NCBI GenBank assembly: GCA_016742095.1
Contig: JACVCJ010000009.1
Coordinates: 1 to 64,000 of the forward strand
DNA from: Bacteroidia bacterium
GTDB lineage: Bacteria; Bacteroidota; Bacteroidia; CAIKAF01
DNA length: 64,000 bases
Direction of reading: 5' to 3'
Shown: in pieces, positions 19,842 to 29,112 of the stretch
Numbering within the stretch: the stretch's first letter is position 1
Layout: every line of letters begins with the position of its first letter
Notes under the pieces: generated by a model
The model's database searches: none
Seen by the model: the letters and a program-made list of their open reading frames with translations, nothing else
Told to the model about the DNA's origin: nothing
Translations under genes and position numbers: made by a program

Positions 19842-21125
19842 TTATCCTACAATGGCAATGACCCCGGCCGCCTGGAAATTACCCGACTGGTTGTAGGTAT
19901 ACAGGTAAATTCCGTTATCGCCGATGAACATGGCCACGCCGTTATACAGGATCACATCTTTTACATTCAGTCCGGTCAGTTCCTGGACATACAGCAGGTT
20001 GGCCGGATCGGCCGCATTGAACACCTTTACGCCGTGCGTACCTTCGCAAATGGCCAGTATATTACCCTCGATGCCCAGTCCGTGCGGGTTTACCATCGGG
20101 TAGGTACGGATCAGCGTGGGGTTCTGTACCTGGTTCACGTTCAGCACGTCCAGCTGGTTGCTTCCGTTCTGGCAGGGCGTACCGTCGCGCAGGGTCACGT
20201 AGGCAATGTCTTCGCTTACCACTACCGGGTCGCAGGCCGTGGCATGGGTGAACTGGCTCACGTATACCGGGGTGGAAGCATTCTGCAGGCTGTAGATGAA
20301 TACGCCGTTCTGGCTGCCGATGAACAGGAAGCGCTCATAGGCCACGATGGTCTCGATGCTCATGCCCACCTGTTGTTCCGACACTTTGGAAGGATTGGAA
20401 GGATCGGCCAGGGAATAGGCGCTGAGGCTGCTGGGGCTCACGCTGTACAGGAAATCGCCGCGTACTGCAAAAGCTGCCAGGGAACCACCACCCGAATAGG
20501 TGGCCGGGCCTCCGCCGGCACCCGAAGCCAGGGACACACCGCCGAAATTGGTCATATCGCCCATTTCGTAAAAAACCGTATTACCACCGGGTGTACAGGC
20601 CTGTTCGTCCTTCACTTTTTCAATATTCCAGCCGATCACCACACCTTTGGCCTTATCGGGGGCCACTACGGGATAGCCCGTTTTAGCCTCTACTTTAAAG
20701 GGATTGTATTCAAATACGTCGGTCAGTCGTTTTACTTCCGAAGGCGAAGACGGGTTCGATACGTCGATCACCAGCAGGTCGGTATAACTGTCGGCCAGCA
20801 GGTAATTGCCCTTCACCGCTACGTCCACCACACCGGGCACATTTACAAAAACCAGTTCCTGAGGGGCAGCCGGGTTGCTGATGTTGTAGATGTGTATGCC
20901 CTTGTTCAGGTCGCTTACAAAAAGGTAGTTATCGGTACGCCAGAACTTAGAAGGTTTTTCCAGCACCTGCGAAGAAGAGAGCGTAAGGGGTTTGCGCAGT
21001 TCCTCGTAAGAGAGGTATACAGGCACGTTGGCGTCGTAGATCGTTTCCACACTGCACTTATCGCGGCAGCCGGCAAATACCAGCACCAGCATGGAAACAA
21101 CGGTCGAGAATCGGATATACTTCAT
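19842..21125 (-). CDS. LVIVD repeat-containing lipoprotein
   Basis: 'LVLVFAGC' lipobox; repeats 'YLFVSDLNKGIHIYNISNPAAPQEL', 'LLVIDVSNPSSPSEV', 'GVKVFNAADPANLLYV'. Confidence 0.85.
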   Translation of the reverse strand: MKYIRFSTVVSMLVLVFAGCRDKCSVETIYDANVPVYLSYEELRKPLTLSSSQVLEKPSKFWRTDNYLFVSDLNKGIHIYNISNPAAPQELVFVNVPGVVDVAVKGNYLLADSYTDLLVIDVSNPSSPSEVKRLTDVFEYNPFKVEAKTGYPVVAPDKAKGVVIGWNIEKVKDEQACTPGGNTVFYEMGDMTNFGGVSLASGAGGGPATYSGGGSLAAFAVRGDFLYSVSPSSLSAYSLADPSNPSKVSEQQVGMSIETIVAYERFLFIGSQNGVFIYSLQNASTPVYVSQFTHATACDPVVVSEDIAYVTLRDGTPCQNGSNQLDVLNVNQVQNPTLIRTYPMVNPHGLGIEGNILAICEGTHGVKVFNAADPANLLYVQELTGLNVKDVILYNGVAMFIGDNGIYLYTYNQSGNFQAAGVIAIVG

Positions 21126-21266
21126 AAAAGTTTGTTGAGTTTAAAGCCAAGATGCAGGCCGGAGGAAAAAGGTTGCACGGAACAGAAAAAAAATAAAATT
21201 TCAGGCGGCATGCAACCCTGCGGAAACGTTTTGCATCTATAAGGAACAAAAAAGACACTCCCCGCT

Positions 21267-21938
21267 ATGAAAAAAATTTTCAGCATACTGTTTCCCGGCC
21301 TGCTGGCCATCCCTGCCCTTTCGGCACAGAAAGAGGCCGTAACACTGCTCCTGCCGCGCAAAAGCCTGCTGGGCGTTTACAATACCTCTACCATCAGTAT
21401 CATGCCCCGTATGTCGCCCAACAATTATTATCCTTACCCTTATTACGACATATACGGCCTGCCCTACGCTTACAATGGTAATACCGAAAACCGCGTGGCT
21501 TTCAGCTTCCGGAACACTACGGGCTATCGCTTCTTCGATTTCCTGAACGTAGGCGCCGGCGTAGGTATAGAACGTTATGAAAGCCTGGCCCTGAACCTGC
21601 CGTTCTTTGGCGAGGTTTCCGGTAATATCCTCAACAAGCGTTTTACCCCGGTGTATTTTATACAGGCGGGTTACGGACTGGGCATAAAAACGGCTCCCAA
21701 AGGCGATGATTACTACCGCGTGACCCATACGAAAGGCGGACTGATGCTGGCCGGCGGGATCGGTTTTGCCGGACGGATAGACCGGAATACGATCTTACGC
21801 CTTAACTTTGGCTACCGTTTGCAACAGGCTGCCTACACCGCTGAAGTTCAGCCCTACAACAGCCCGATGCAGGTACAGACGCGCAGCATGAGCTATCACC
21901 GCCTGGAAATGGGAATAAGTTTTACCTTTCAGCAGTAA
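21267..21938 (+). CDS. Hypothetical outer membrane beta-barrel-like protein
   Basis: Signal peptide; Gly/aromatic alternation; terminal 'LEMGISFTFQQ'. Confidence 0.65.
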   Translation: MKKIFSILFPGLLAIPALSAQKEAVTLLLPRKSLLGVYNTSTISIMPRMSPNNYYPYPYYDIYGLPYAYNGNTENRVAFSFRNTTGYRFFDFLNVGAGVGIERYESLALNLPFFGEVSGNILNKRFTPVYFIQAGYGLGIKTAPKGDDYYRVTHTKGGLMLAGGIGFAGRIDRNTILRLNFGYRLQQAAYTAEVQPYNSPMQVQTRSMSYHRLEMGISFTFQQ

Positions 21939-21950
21939 AGGAGCTTTTAT

Positions 21951-22508
21951 TTGGAGATATCTGCCGACATACTCAAGGGATGCCGTTCGGGCAAAAGAGC
22001 CTCACAGGAGCAGCTTTACAGGCTGCTTACGCCCCGGCTGTTCCCGGTATGCCTGCGTTTTGCCTCCTCGCGCAGCGAAGCGGAAGATTACATGCAGGAA
22101 AGCTGGATCCGGATCTTTCAGAAGATACCGGATTTCCGCAGTGAAGGCTCTTTCGAAGGCTGGGCGCGGCGCATTACCGTTACCACCTGCCTGGAAGACC
22201 TGCGGCGACGCAACGTGCTGACAGATACCACGGCCGATCTGCCCGCCCTTACGCTTAGCGAAGATTCCACCGCCATTTCGGGGATCTCCGCGGCCGAACT
22301 CATCGCCCTGATACAGACCCTGCCCGCGGGGTACCGCACTATTTTTAACCTGTACGTCATGGAAGAATTCACCCACGAAGAAATTGCCCTGCGGCTGGGG
22401 ATCAGCGAAGGCACCTCCAAGTCGCAGCTGGCACGGGCCAGGCAACTTCTCCGGGATAAAATAACACACCTGCACCGTGAAGCCAAACCACAACACACAC
22501 CGAAATGA
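21951..22508 (+). CDS. RNA polymerase sigma-70 factor, ECF subfamily (TTG start)
   Basis: 'YMQESWIRIFQKIPDFRSEGSFEGWARRI' region 2 and 'EFTHEEIALRLGISEGTSKSQLARARQLLRDKI' region 4. Confidence 0.9.
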   Translation: MEISADILKGCRSGKRASQEQLYRLLTPRLFPVCLRFASSRSEAEDYMQESWIRIFQKIPDFRSEGSFEGWARRITVTTCLEDLRRRNVLTDTTADLPALTLSEDSTAISGISAAELIALIQTLPAGYRTIFNLYVMEEFTHEEIALRLGISEGTSKSQLARARQLLRDKITHLHREAKPQHTPK

Positions 22509-24034
22509 ACGATTCAACAAAATATAACGACGAGCAACTGCGCCGGCAGCTGGAAAACTATGCCGAAATGCCTTCGGACAAGGTCTGGAGCGGCGTAGCC
22601 AATGCGCTGGACCAGAAGAAGAAAAAACGGCGCCTGCTGTTCTGGTTCCTGCTGCTGGGCGGCATCGCCTGTGGCAGTACCGTATGGTTCCTCGGCGGCA
22701 ACAGACCTTCCGGGGCCGGACAAACGGCAGCGCAAAACGATGTACGTACGGCCGGCGTAAACGAAAAACCGGCACGGGAAACGGAAGCCAGCGCCGCTTC
22801 TTCCCAGGATAACGATGCGGCACATACCGCCGAAACGGCTGCATCGGCAACAGGTACAACGGCCGCCGGCAACACCTCGCGGAACTCCCGGGCAAGCACC
22901 TACCCGCAGTCTGAAGCAACGGCAAACACCGCGGCCACAACACCTGGGCATGCCCACACAGGTACCTCCGCTACGGAAGCGGCTGTCCATACCCATCACG
23001 GCGCCACTACTTCACAGTCCTCCACACACGCAGGCACAAGCGAAAGCGGGCAGATACAGACACACAGCGGCTTCCATCCGCTCACTCCGGGTGGAGAAAA
23101 TCCGGCAATTACCGCAACGCCCCGCCGGAATTCCGGCATTCCACAACGAAGCACAACTTCAGCCATACAGTCTCAGAATCGCATACATCCCCTCAGCCTG
23201 GCCGGCAACGGAGCTTTTATACTACCCGGAAATGCTCTGAAACCCGTACTGAAAGAAAACAATCTGCGCGAAGGCGCGTTTTTCCGGCCGGCCATACGTC
23301 CGGTATACCCGAAGATCGCTCCCTTCCTCAGCCTGGAGGCTTCAGCCGGTTCGGTGTGGTATAACCGCCGTGCCGCTTCCGGTCCGCAGAACGGTCTGGC
23401 CGAAAAAAATATGCAGAGCCGTACTTCAGGCCTGTATGCCGCAGGTATATTCAAGGGTGGCTTTTTCTTCGGCCGCCACGGAATTTTTTCTGCCGGTATG
23501 GGCTATGAATACTATGGTTTTTCCAATCCCTACGCGCTTACCTATTCCGGTTCGCCCAATGTAGGCACGGGATCTGCACCCGAGACCATCGACGCCGGCT
23601 CCTACGAATCCTTCGGCGATATAAATATTCCCCTGCCCGTGATCGACTACAACGGGATACAGAAGACCCTCAACGGCCGCCTGCACATGCAGACGCATAA
23701 TCTCTTCTTCCCGCTGGACCTGGGCGCGCGTTACAATTTCCGTAATTTTTCGCTGGGCATTACCGCCGGACCGGCCTTTCACGTGTTGCTGCGCCAGAAC
23801 GTATATTTCCGGAACGAAGACGGCACACAGCTGCCTGTAGACATCAGTCAGCCCGCTTCCTTCAATATTTCCCTGGGCATGGAACCCGTGCTTGCCTACC
23901 GCATCCGCAGCTGGTCGCTGTTTGCCTCGGGCGGTTTCCGTTATCACCTGCTCAGCGCCGTAAAAGACCCTTCGGTACGCAGTTATCCCTACCGTGCCAA
24001 CGGACAGCTGGGCCTGCGCTACCACTTACGTTAG
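22505..24034 (+). CDS. Putative trans-envelope regulator: short cytosolic N-terminus, one TM helix, Ser/Thr/Ala/His-rich linker, C-terminal OM beta-barrel-like domain
   Basis: ATGA overlap with ECF sigma; 'KKKKRRLLFWFLLLGGIACGSTVWFLG' TM; low-complexity 22700-23260; C-term 'GQLGLRYHLR'. Confidence 0.75.
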   Translation: MNDSTKYNDEQLRRQLENYAEMPSDKVWSGVANALDQKKKKRRLLFWFLLLGGIACGSTVWFLGGNRPSGAGQTAAQNDVRTAGVNEKPARETEASAASSQDNDAAHTAETAASATGTTAAGNTSRNSRASTYPQSEATANTAATTPGHAHTGTSATEAAVHTHHGATTSQSSTHAGTSESGQIQTHSGFHPLTPGGENPAITATPRRNSGIPQRSTTSAIQSQNRIHPLSLAGNGAFILPGNALKPVLKENNLREGAFFRPAIRPVYPKIAPFLSLEASAGSVWYNRRAASGPQNGLAEKNMQSRTSGLYAAGIFKGGFFFGRHGIFSAGMGYEYYGFSNPYALTYSGSPNVGTGSAPETIDAGSYESFGDINIPLPVIDYNGIQKTLNGRLHMQTHNLFFPLDLGARYNFRNFSLGITAGPAFHVLLRQNVYFRNEDGTQLPVDISQPASFNISLGMEPVLAYRIRSWSLFASGGFRYHLLSAVKDPSVRSYPYRANGQLGLRYHLR

Positions 24035-24063
24035 TCTGCTACTTTCGTGCTCATCCACAAATA

Positions 24064-24102
24064 AAAAAGCCTTCCGCGCAACCGGAAGGCTTTACTTTTT
24101 TA
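24064..24102. terminator. Bidirectional intrinsic terminator
   Basis: AAAAAAGCCTTCCGCGCAACCGGAAGGCTTTACTTTTT. Confidence 0.8.
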
Positions 24103-24118
24103 TGAATATGTCTGCGAC

Positions 24119-25159
24119 TTAGCGGCGGTTACCGATGTAATTGGTGAGTTCGGTCACGCTGCTTTCAAAGTCGAACGTAGGATAGATCACAAAGTAGTTC
24201 TGACGGTCGATGCAGTAATCGTAGCAGTATTTGGCCACGTCCAGCTTACCGCTTTCAAAGCTGAGCAGGTCGCACAGTTCCTTGATCTGTGCAGAGGAGA
24301 ACCAGTTGGTGCGGGTCTGCTGCTTAATAGTGTTCACACGGCTGTCGTCGAAGCTCTGACGGGTAACGGTGCTCTTGAACTGAGAGAACGTGCCGGGGTC
24401 CATGGCCATCATCTGGTTATTGGGCCAGTTGGGATTATTGTTATTCCAGTTCGGATTGTTCGGGTTGTTGGGATTGTTGTTCCAGTTCGGATTCTGGTTA
24501 TTCCAGTTGGGGTTCTGGTTGTTCCAGTTGGGATTGTTGTTGTTCCAGTTCGGGTTCGTATTATTCCAGTTCGGATTGGTGTTCCAGTTGTTGTTTCCGA
24601 AGCTGTAATCCAGTCCGAAGAAAGGGTTCCAGTTCTGTCCGAAGTTATACATACTTCCGTTCCCGGCGGGGTTGTACATCCCGTTCCACATCTGGTTCCA
24701 CAGGTCGCTGTAGTTCCCGCTGCCCATCGGCATGTTCAGGGGAACGGTATTCAGCAGGTACATTCCCTGCATAGAGAAATAATCCACGATGTAGCGCATG
24801 TTGTTCTGCAGGTTCAGCGTGGTGCGGTAGGTAAGCACGCCGTTGCGCATAATGGTTACAAAATTGCTGGCGCCGGGCTGCAGGTCAAAAAAGCGGAAAC
24901 GACCGCTGTTGGTGGTAATGCTCTGGTTGTTCACGGTAACGGTGAACACGCCGGGTTCGGGGATACGGATAAAAACTTCGGCATAACCGGGCATGTAGTT
25001 GTAGTTCCACACATAGTTCATGGCACCGCCGGTAGCGCTGCGGTTATTCTTGGTCACGGGGGCGGAGTTCGGGAGCAGGGTCCCGATCTGTCCGGGATTC
25101 TGGGCAAACACGGGGCTGGCGGCGGCCAGAATGATAAGTAGTGTAAAGAAACGTTTCAT
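24119..25159 (-). CDS. DUF4476 domain-containing protein with NPNWNN repeats
   Basis: C-term 'SFDDSRVNTIKQQTRTNWFSSAQIKELCDLLSFESGKLDVAKYCYDYCID' is DUF4476-like; signal peptide. Confidence 0.85.
   Translation of the reverse strand: MKRFFTLLIILAAASPVFAQNPGQIGTLLPNSAPVTKNNRSATGGAMNYVWNYNYMPGYAEVFIRIPEPGVFTVTVNNQSITTNSGRFRFFDLQPGASNFVTIMRNGVLTYRTTLNLQNNMRYIVDYFSMQGMYLLNTVPLNMPMGSGNYSDLWNQMWNGMYNPAGNGSMYNFGQNWNPFFGLDYSFGNNNWNTNPNWNNTNPNWNNNNPNWNNQNPNWNNQNPNWNNNPNNPNNPNWNNNNPNWPNNQMMAMDPGTFSQFKSTVTRQSFDDSRVNTIKQQTRTNWFSSAQIKELCDLLSFESGKLDVAKYCYDYCIDRQNYFVIYPTFDFESSVTELTNYIGNRR
24416..24595 (-). repeat. In-frame tandem repeat encoding (N/T/Q)NPNWNN
   Basis: Seven NPNW units in about 60 aa. Confidence 0.85.
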
Positions 25160-25417
25160 ATGCTATAATTTATAAGGTTTCAAATGTAAGAGCAATTTGT
25201 CTAAACCTGTACAAAGGCAATGCCTGTTTTTTCCACAACCCGGTCACAAAGTGGTATTTGGCTAAAAATTAACAAGTAAGGGCCTTCAAACGTCAACACT
25301 AAAATAACATAAATTGCTGACAGACAAAATAATACACAACCAAATACTCAGCTTGCATACTAAAAAGATTCCTTGTACCTTCGTTACAGAAACACATTAC
25401 AAATCAAGATACGCACT

Positions 25418-26308
25418 ATGAATATGTACACACAACCGATGTTACCCGAAGGTTCTTTCCGCAATAAAACGGCCATTGTTACCGGGGGCGGTACCGGACT
25501 GGGCAAATCGATGACCCGTTATTTCCTGCAGCTGGGCGCCAATGTGGTGATCACCTCACGTAAGATCGACGTGCTGAAGGAGACCGCCGCCGAACTGGAA
25601 GCCGAAACGGGAGGCAAAGTACTGCCGGTAGCCTGTGACGTACGTAACTACGAAGAGGTGGAAGCCATGCTGAAGACCACCATCGATACATTCGGCGGGG
25701 TAGACATACTGGTGAACAATGCCGCCGGTAACTTTATTTCACCTACCGAACGCCTCAGCAACCGCGCATTCGATACCATTATCGACATTGTGCTGAAAGG
25801 TACCTACAACTGCACGCTGGCCGTGGGTAAATACTGGATATCCGGGAAAAAACAGGGCAATATGCTCAATATAACCACTACCTACGCCTTTACCGGTTCG
25901 GGCTACGTGGTACCCAGCGCCGCGGCCAAAGGCGGTGTGCTGGCCATTACGCGTTCACTGGGCGTGGAATGGGCCAAGTACGGCATCCGGGTAAACGCCA
26001 TCGCACCGGGGCCCTTCCCTACCAAAGGTGCCTGGGACCGCCTGTTTCCTAAACAGTTTGCCGAAATGATCAAACCCGATATGCGTGTGCCGCTCAAACG
26101 CGTGGGCGAACACCAGGAACTGGCCAACCTGGCCGCGTACCTCGTAAGTGATTACAGCGCCTATGTAACGGGCGAAGTGGTGACCATCGACGGTGGCGAA
26201 TGGCTCAACGGCGCCGGGGAATTCAACTGGCTCGATATGATGACCACACCCGAGATGTGGGACCAGATCGAAGCCGCCATCCGCTCCAATTCAAAACCGA
26301 AGGAATAA
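25418..26308 (+). CDS. SDR family oxidoreductase (2,4-dienoyl-CoA reductase-like)
   Basis: 'KTAIVTGGGTGLGKSMTRYFLQLGANVVITSRK', 'VNNAAGNFISPTERLS'; start ATG 25418 rather than track start 25373. Confidence 0.85.
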   Translation: MNMYTQPMLPEGSFRNKTAIVTGGGTGLGKSMTRYFLQLGANVVITSRKIDVLKETAAELEAETGGKVLPVACDVRNYEEVEAMLKTTIDTFGGVDILVNNAAGNFISPTERLSNRAFDTIIDIVLKGTYNCTLAVGKYWISGKKQGNMLNITTTYAFTGSGYVVPSAAAKGGVLAITRSLGVEWAKYGIRVNAIAPGPFPTKGAWDRLFPKQFAEMIKPDMRVPLKRVGEHQELANLAAYLVSDYSAYVTGEVVTIDGGEWLNGAGEFNWLDMMTTPEMWDQIEAAIRSNSKPKE

Positions 26309-26347
26309 GGCGTCTGCCGCAGCATACGGTGCTTTGCCGGATTTAAT

Positions 26348-26355
26348 TACCTTTG
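26348..26355 (+). promoter_or_regulatory. -7 element TACCTTTG
   Basis: TAnnTTTG ends 4 nt before GTG 26360. Confidence 0.55.
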
Positions 26356-26359
26356 CGCC

Positions 26360-27922
26360 GTGCCGAAGATCGTACAGATACAGCTGGAACCCGAAAAAGC
26401 CTTTGATCCTGTGGCCCAGGCCCAGGCCCTGCGCAGTTCGGGCATTGCGTTCCGCCATTTCGAAGTGACGAAGCGCAGCATCGACGCGCGCGGCGGAAAA
26501 GTACGCTACCAGCTGGCCATTACCTGTTATACCGAAGGCGAGAACCCGGGAACGGAAACGTACGAACCCATTCAGAACGCGGTGGGCAATGCCCCGGAAG
26601 TGCTTATTGTGGGCGCCGGACCCGCCGGGTATTTTGCGGCCATGGAATGCATTGCGCTCGGCCTCAAACCCATTGTACTGGAACGCGGCAAACCCGTCCG
26701 CGAACGCCGCCGCGACCTGGCACAGCTTACGCGCAGCCACATCGTAAACCCCGAAAGTAACTACTGCTTCGGCGAAGGCGGTGCGGGCACCTACAGCGAC
26801 GGCAAACTGTATACCCGTTCCGACAAACGCGGCGACATCCGCAAGGTGCTCGATACCTTTTGTTTTTTCGGCGCTGATGCCGATATACGCGTCAATGCAC
26901 GTCCGCACATCGGTACCAATAAACTGCCGGGCATCATGGAAGCGATGCGGGCCTTTATACTGGCCAGCGGCGGCGAGATCCGCTTCGATACCCGGGTCAC
27001 GGACCTTATCCTCAGCGATAACGTACTGCTGGGCGTGAAAACCGAAAAGAACGAAAGCCTGCGCGGCATCGGGGTGATCCTGGCCACGGGGCATTCAGCC
27101 GACGATATTTACCGCCTGCTGCGTTCCCGCAATATTTACACCGAACCCAAGGCCTTTGCGCTGGGCGTGCGCGCCGAACATCCGCAGGGCCTCATCGACA
27201 GCATACAGTACAAACGTGCCGAACGCGGCGAATTCCTGCCCCCGGCCTATTACAGCCTGGTTACACAGGTGCAGGGCAAGGGCGTGTATTCCTTCTGCAT
27301 GTGCCCGGGCGGTATCATTGCGCCCTGTACCACACAGGAAGGCATGATCGTTACCAATGGCTGGAGCCCCAGCAAGCGTAACAATCCCTTTGCCAATTCG
27401 GGCATCGTTACCGAAATTACACCGGAGGACGCCCGCGACTGGGAGGAATATCCCGGCGATCCGCTGGCACTGCTGCATTACCGTGCACAGGTAGAAAGCG
27501 CTGCCTGTGCCGTTGCCGGCCATACACAGGCCGCTCCCGCACAGACCATTCCCGACTTTATCAAAGGCAAACTGTCCGCGGTTCTGCCTGAATGTTCCTA
27601 CACACCGGGCATCGTATCCGCCGACCTGCGCACTGTGCTTCCACAGGCTGTGGCGCAACGCCTGCAGAAAGGCTTCAGCGATTTCGGCAAAAAAATGCAC
27701 GGTTACGTAACGTCCGAAGCCGTACTGGTAGCGCCGGAAAGCCGTACCAGTTCGCCCGTGCGCATCCCGCGTGACCCGCATACGCTGATGCACGTACAAA
27801 CGGCCGGACTCTTCCCCTGTGCCGAAGGAGCGGGTTATGCCGGCGGCATCGTGTCCGCGGCCATCGACGGGTACCGCTGTGCACGCGCCGTAGCGGTATA
27901 TGCCGGTATACTTAAAGATTAA
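26360..27922 (+). CDS. FAD-dependent dehydrogenase/oxidoreductase
   Basis: 'EVLIVGAGPAGYFAAMECIALGLKPIVLERGKPVRERRRDLA', 'GEGGAGTYSDGKLYTRS', 'PCAEGAGYAGGIVSAAIDG'. Confidence 0.88.
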   Translation: MPKIVQIQLEPEKAFDPVAQAQALRSSGIAFRHFEVTKRSIDARGGKVRYQLAITCYTEGENPGTETYEPIQNAVGNAPEVLIVGAGPAGYFAAMECIALGLKPIVLERGKPVRERRRDLAQLTRSHIVNPESNYCFGEGGAGTYSDGKLYTRSDKRGDIRKVLDTFCFFGADADIRVNARPHIGTNKLPGIMEAMRAFILASGGEIRFDTRVTDLILSDNVLLGVKTEKNESLRGIGVILATGHSADDIYRLLRSRNIYTEPKAFALGVRAEHPQGLIDSIQYKRAERGEFLPPAYYSLVTQVQGKGVYSFCMCPGGIIAPCTTQEGMIVTNGWSPSKRNNPFANSGIVTEITPEDARDWEEYPGDPLALLHYRAQVESAACAVAGHTQAAPAQTIPDFIKGKLSAVLPECSYTPGIVSADLRTVLPQAVAQRLQKGFSDFGKKMHGYVTSEAVLVAPESRTSSPVRIPRDPHTLMHVQTAGLFPCAEGAGYAGGIVSAAIDGYRCARAVAVYAGILKD

Positions 27923-29100
27923 TTTGCGCTCAGTAACTGCTGCAGTACGCGGGTATGCGTATGCCAGCTGAAATGCTCCTCCACAAAGAGACGGGCCCGC
28001 TGTCCCATTTCGCGGGTGCGGGCGGGATCGTTGAGTAAAGACAGGATGTGTGCTGCCAGTTCTTCTGCCGTATCTCCCACGCATACGCAGCTTTCCGGGG
28101 CACGGATGCCATCGTTCGCATTGGAAGTGGTTATTACCGGCAGTCCGCAGGCCATGGCTTCCAGTACTTTGTTCTGCTGACCCGTATTGATGCGCATGGG
28201 AGCCACCATGATGCGGGCCGATTGGTAATAGGGCACCGTATCGGGCACACTGGCATGTAGCTCTACATTTTTAACAGCGCTCAGTTCCTGTACACGGGTA
28301 TCGGGATTGCTGCCCACCAGCCGCAGGGACGGATATACGTTCTTTTGATGCAGCAGGGGCAATATCTCACGCACAAGCCATACACAGGCTTCTATATTGG
28401 GCTTGTAGCCCAGGTTTCCGACAAAAAGCAGGTCACATTCCGGGGCTTTTCCCGAAGGACAAAAACGTTCCAGGTCGATCCCGTTCGAAACGATCTGTAC
28501 CTGTTCTTTCTCCGCAAAAGGCAGTGTATCGCGGTCCCGCCCCGAAATAATGCAGCTGCGGGTAAACTCCTTCTGCACGGCGGCTTCATACCGCAGCAGA
28601 CGTTTATATTCCGAACGCCAGAAGATACGGTCGGGGAAACCTTCCGTCTGCAGGCGCAGGTACACGTTGTGGCTCATACAGTCCATAAAGTCGAGCACCG
28701 TAGTACGATTGCCCGCGGCTTTGCGGTAAGGGGCCATCCGTACCAGCTGAAAAAATACGGCATCGGGATCAGTGCGCTGCACGAAGGCCTCTAATTTCGT
28801 ATATGCTTCAGAGTTCCGGTAATACGCCACCTGGAAAGGCAGTCCGGAGAAAAGGGCGCGACAGGCCGACCATAAAACGGACAGCGATGAAAGCTGCACC
28901 ACCTGTACTTCGCGCACCAGGGCCGAAAGTGTGGCAAATTCCGTCTGCGGAACGGGTTCATCGCTCACACAGAACACATATACGTCGTTCTCTTCTGCCA
29001 GTACGCGTATCTGTTCCCAGGCCCTGAGTTTATCGCCTTTATCGGCAGGCAAAGGAAACCGGGGTAATACCAGCAGTATTTTTTGCGACGTTTTTACCAC
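27919..29100 (-). CDS. Glycosyltransferase (GT4-like)
   Basis: 'LLFVGNLGYKPNIEACVWLVREILP', 'GQQNKVLEAMACGLPVITT'. Confidence 0.85.
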   Translation of the reverse strand: MVKTSQKILLVLPRFPLPADKGDKLRAWEQIRVLAEENDVYVFCVSDEPVPQTEFATLSALVREVQVVQLSSLSVLWSACRALFSGLPFQVAYYRNSEAYTKLEAFVQRTDPDAVFFQLVRMAPYRKAAGNRTTVLDFMDCMSHNVYLRLQTEGFPDRIFWRSEYKRLLRYEAAVQKEFTRSCIISGRDRDTLPFAEKEQVQIVSNGIDLERFCPSGKAPECDLLFVGNLGYKPNIEACVWLVREILPLLHQKNVYPSLRLVGSNPDTRVQELSAVKNVELHASVPDTVPYYQSARIMVAPMRINTGQQNKVLEAMACGLPVITTSNANDGIRAPESCVCVGDTAEELAAHILSLLNDPARTREMGQRARLFVEEHFSWHTHTRVLQQLLSAN

Positions 29101-29112
29101 TTCGCAAACCTA

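Noticed and set aside
24416-24595. Possible CRISPR-like or noncoding repeat
   Set aside because: Repeat is in frame inside a secreted protein and has no unique spacers.
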